From CAZFNQ01 sp964652125 (GTDB lineage: Bacteria; Patescibacteriota; Saccharimonadia; Saccharimonadales; JANWIN01), in NCBI GenBank assembly GCA_964652125.1, contig CAZZAE010000001.1, positions 1-52,630 on the forward strand: a stretch of DNA of 52,630 bases, read 5' to 3'. Numbering within the stretch: position 1 is the stretch's first letter; each line of letters opens with the position of its first letter. A program made the translations under genes and the position numbers. Below are positions 50,263 to 52,630 of the stretch, one piece after another. Below the pieces are notes generated by a model, which was not told the origin of the DNA, searched no databases, and saw nothing but the letters and a program-made list of their open reading frames with translations.

Positions 50263-51540
50263 TTATTGCCAGACTCGGATATAGTCAATAAGCATATTGG
50301 AAGGCACAACTATTGGTGGCGATATGACTGATGAGAGTGCATATTGGCCAACCAGGAATTGCGGTGAGGTTGGCACAGCACTACCAGTCACTTGACCTAC
50401 TTGGATACCATCATAGTAAAACGTTACAGCTGCCGGTTGCCAGTTTGCTCCAAAGGTATGCCAACCGCTGATACTTTTAGCCGCACAGCCACCGGCCTGC
50501 AGGGGAGCGACCGAAGTGCCAAAATGGGTATGGTAACAGTACTGACCACCAAGTGACTCCATAACATCAATTTCTCCAGTAGTTGGCCAAGTACCCGTAC
50601 CGACAGTCCAAAATGAATTCCAGTTCTGTGGAGTGGTACTGCCTGCTGGTGAAACCCAAACACGAGCTTCCATATAGCCATAAGTAAATGTGTAATGGTT
50701 AGCGCTCTGGACTAATCCCGAAGCGTAATCGTAAGTGTGGGCATAATCTGGTGGGGTACAAATTTTAGATACAGCTTGCAAGTTTAAGTAACCAGTGCCC
50801 TTTTCACTTACCTGGGCCGGATCATAACACGAGGCTTCATGGGCATCATTAACTGCTTTGCTAATTTGGGAATCGGTACAACCTGCCCAATGGCACCAGT
50901 TTGGTCGCCATTTGGTTAAATCCAAGCTCGTGTCATTAAACTCATCACTAAACTTCATGTTCCATGTTCCAGGCACTCCCAGGGGCAACGGCCCTACAGG
51001 AGCGGGTTGATAGAATCTGGTCATATCTACGCTCAGAGTTGTATAGCAATTACCATGCCGCTGATTTACATAACCCAAGATAATCGAGTGGGAGCCGACA
51101 GCCAGTAGTTTGCTTACTGGACCGTAAGTTGCCCAGGTGTTAGTTCCTACGGTAGTTGTCTGGGAGGGGTTAGCATCTACATAGACAGTTAGTTTTGGCC
51201 ATAGGCCGTTACAACTTGTGGCTTTGGCGACAACATCAAATTGATTACTTGCACTTGGCAAGTTAAAGGTGCCTGTTGCACTTCCGGAAGCTCCAACTAA
51301 CTTAATCGCTTGGCTCCCGCTGGCACCACTATCAGCGAAAACGCTTGAACCGACCGGTAGACTGAGTTGTTCCGACTCAGCTGTAGTTACAATCACTTCC
51401 GGACCAGCAGCAAAACTACTCCAAAGGAAGTAACTACCAAAAACACCAAAGAGGAGCGACATGGCAAGAGCCTGTTTGCCAGAAAAACCGTGTCGTTTTT
51501 TAGTCAACCAAGCTGGGGTATTATTCTGAGATTTCGTCAT
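50263..51540 (-). CDS. Secreted GH16-family glycosidase with CBM-like domain
   Basis: A 425-aa extracellular enzyme. A basic N-terminus and membrane segment (about 25-46), a carbohydrate-binding-like beta domain (about 48-180), and a GH16 beta-jelly-roll catalytic domain (about 185-425) beginning WNMKFSDEFNDTSLDLTKW and carrying the catalytic motif GEIDVMES (nucleophile and acid/base Glu). GH16 enzymes cut beta-1,3/1,4-glucans, laminarin and similar glycans. Paired Cys suggest disulfides. It has no dockerin, unlike the enzymes at 9317 and 13095. Substrate is inferred only. Confidence 0.88.
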   Translation of the reverse strand: MTKSQNNTPAWLTKKRHGFSGKQALAMSLLFGVFGSYFLWSSFAAGPEVIVTTAESEQLSLPVGSSVFADSGASGSQAIKLVGASGSATGTFNLPSASNQFDVVAKATSCNGLWPKLTVYVDANPSQTTTVGTNTWATYGPVSKLLAVGSHSIILGYVNQRHGNCYTTLSVDMTRFYQPAPVGPLPLGVPGTWNMKFSDEFNDTSLDLTKWRPNWCHWAGCTDSQISKAVNDAHEASCYDPAQVSEKGTGYLNLQAVSKICTPPDYAHTYDYASGLVQSANHYTFTYGYMEARVWVSPAGSTTPQNWNSFWTVGTGTWPTTGEIDVMESLGGQYCYHTHFGTSVAPLQAGGCAAKSISGWHTFGANWQPAAVTFYYDGIQVGQVTGSAVPTSPQFLVGQYALSSVISPPIVVPSNMLIDYIRVWQ

Positions 51541-51598
51541 ACATTTACAAGCTTTGAATTAAATATAATAACCATATGCCTGACCTTCACTATTATCT

Positions 51599-52630
51599 AT
51601 GCCTCTTATGAAGTCAAGAGATTTATTGGGTTTAGTATACAATACTAAACATAAGTTTAATGAGAGAGGTTTTGTCGTTATTTACTATAAGCGTCTGAGT
51701 TTACTGGTTTTTGCATTTTTATCTATCTTCTTGATATCTTCACCATCAGTTATTGCAGCCAGCGGATATACTTGGCACGATGCTGCAAGTTCCCTTGGCA
51801 CCCAGCACTGGTCGGATATTGCCATGTCAGCTTCAGGTAAATACCAAACTGCCACAGTCTATACTGGTGACATATATAACTCCCATGATTATGGAGTTAC
51901 TTGGACTAATGTCACCAATGGTCTAAGGCCCCGAAGATGGATCAGTGTAACATCATCATGGTCAGGCAAATATATGGCGGTTGTTAATGCCAATGCCGGA
52001 ATTTTTATCTCCAATGATTACGGCGTGACCTGGGTTAACAAAACAGATAGTTTGCCCATTGGTGATCTATCTTGGTTCTCAATCAGCTCGTCCAAATCGG
52101 GTCAGTATCTCGCAGCTGCGGCATTTGGTTCCGGAATCTTTACATCCAATGATTACGGCGTGACCTGGGTTAATTCAACGTCTAGCCCACTTACCAGCAA
52201 ATTATGGGATGGTGTAGCCATTTCCTCAACTGGACAATATATTATTGCCACTGCTGCTGGAAATGACGTTTATACCTCATCGGACTTCGGATTGACATGG
52301 CTTGACGCAACTAGTGGGCTTGGTCACAAAGGTTGGTTTGGTTCGTCCATATCAGCAGATGGAAAATATTTAGAGGCAGTAGTAAATGGTGGAGATATCT
52401 ATACCTCAAGCGACTACGGTACAACTTGGGTAGACAGTAGTAGTAGCCTAGGTTCTAAATCCTGGATAGGTATTTCAAGTTCGGCTAGTGGCCAATACCT
52501 TGCGGCTTCAGCACAAAATAGTGACATCTTTACCTCCAGCGATTTTGGTGCCAACTGGGATGATAATAGCGGACCAGGAAGCCGGGTTTGGAGCGATGTC
52601 ACCATAACACCAAGCGGCCAATATGTTGCT
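51599..52630 (+). CDS. Partial secreted beta-propeller protein (runs off window)
   Basis: Open from ATG 51599 (or 51608) to the window edge with no stop. After a basic start, a signal segment (LSLLVFAFLSIFLISSPSV) is followed by at least seven repeats of about 44 residues with S/T-x-D-Y/F-G-x-T/N-W and SGQYL/I motifs, typical of sialidase-like/YCF48 (BNR Asp-box) propellers. A TATTAT box lies just upstream of the start. Function unknown; probably an adhesin or glycan-binding protein. The C-terminus is missing. Confidence 0.75.
   Translation, partial: MPLMKSRDLLGLVYNTKHKFNERGFVVIYYKRLSLLVFAFLSIFLISSPSVIAASGYTWHDAASSLGTQHWSDIAMSASGKYQTATVYTGDIYNSHDYGVTWTNVTNGLRPRRWISVTSSWSGKYMAVVNANAGIFISNDYGVTWVNKTDSLPIGDLSWFSISSSKSGQYLAAAAFGSGIFTSNDYGVTWVNSTSSPLTSKLWDGVAISSTGQYIIATAAGNDVYTSSDFGLTWLDATSGLGHKGWFGSSISADGKYLEAVVNGGDIYTSSDYGTTWVDSSSSLGSKSWIGISSSASGQYLAASAQNSDIFTSSDFGANWDDNSGPGSRVWSDVTITPSGQYVA
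51631..51649 (+). repeat. Perfect inverted repeat inside the propeller gene start
   Basis: TTTAGTAT and ATACTAAA (8 bp each) around ACA. It lies within the first 20 codons if ATG 51599 is the start, or in a promoter if the true start is further down. Confidence 0.6.
52010..52173 (+). repeat. 29-bp direct repeats in the propeller gene
   Basis: The same 29-bp stretch occurs at 52010-52038 and 52145-52173, encoding the SNDYGVTWVN motif in two successive propeller repeats. Near-identity suggests recent duplication or gene conversion. Confidence 0.8.

Noticed and set aside
1..52630. Recoded genetic code (TGA as Gly or Trp)
   Set aside because: TGA serves as a normal stop in ATGA overlaps (15283-15286, 45021-45024) and conserved proteins read through cleanly with the standard bacterial code.
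1..52630. CRISPR arrays, IS elements or integrases
   Set aside because: No regularly spaced direct repeats, transposase or recombinase motifs were found; the only repeats are within coding low-complexity regions, propeller repeats and the tRNA-end copies.

Overview
The window looks like a chromosomal stretch of an ultra-small Patescibacteria (CPR) bacterium, most like Saccharibacteria. This is inferred from the moderately AT-rich composition, weak use of Shine-Dalgarno sites, compact housekeeping genes, a fermentative glycolysis block (pyk-pgk-tpiA) and many extracellular anchored proteins. TGA is used as an ordinary stop (for example in ATGA gene overlaps), so the TGA-to-glycine code of Gracilibacteria/Absconditabacteria does not apply. 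The sequence is a scaffold with one run of exactly 100 Ns at 2808-2907, and the last gene runs off the right edge.

Layout. 1-6100: typA, two small unknown genes, a DEAD-box helicase, and a marR-MFS efflux pair. 6150-14480: a surface-protein island with two cohesin-like proteins and three dockerin proteins, one of them a GH99-like/phosphoesterase fusion and one a right-handed beta-helix protein, plus a cupredoxin-like protein. 14510-23420 (minus strand): pyk, pgk, tpiA, an acidic tail-anchored protein, pcrA, an RpfB-like cell-wall lytic protein, a PPC-domain protein and rsmA. 23570-30720: a membrane-anchored trypsin-like protease, a propeller/Ig surface protein, tRNA-Glu, a sorting-signal surface protein and a lipoprotein. 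30880-33930: a VWA-MoxR-DUF58 operon. 34040-42980: a histidine kinase and a more AT-rich cluster with an adenylate-forming enzyme, an amino-acid dehydrogenase, an Acg-like nitroreductase, a ThiF/E1-like enzyme, a methyltransferase and two receiver-only response regulators. 43060-45990: murD, murI, folD and tRNA-Lys. 45990-47900: small cassettes bounded by copies of the tRNA-Lys 3' end. 47950-50220: a structured RNA leader and small unknown genes. 50260 to the end: a GH16 glycanase and a truncated beta-propeller protein.

How the genes fit together. The housekeeping genes cover glycolysis, peptidoglycan precursors (murD, murI), wall remodelling (RpfB-like), folate, ribosome maturation and repair. 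The accessory genes are mostly surface-oriented. The cohesin and dockerin proteins could assemble a small cellulosome-like complex on the cell surface, with the GH99-like, GH16 and beta-helix proteins acting on glycans. The ThiF/nitroreductase/adenylation/dehydrogenase/methyltransferase group looks like an uncharacterised small-molecule or amino-acid modification pathway next to two-component signalling genes.

The strongest unexplained signals are: (1) extended -10 boxes placed 6-7 nt before start codons, implying widespread leaderless mRNAs; (2) a long nested hairpin at 48079-48148 that buries the ribosome binding site of the next gene; (3) three copies of an 11-bp tRNA-Lys 3'-end sequence bounding small promoter-plus-ORF cassettes; (4) the cohesin-dockerin island; (5) the split ThiF + nitroreductase cluster.
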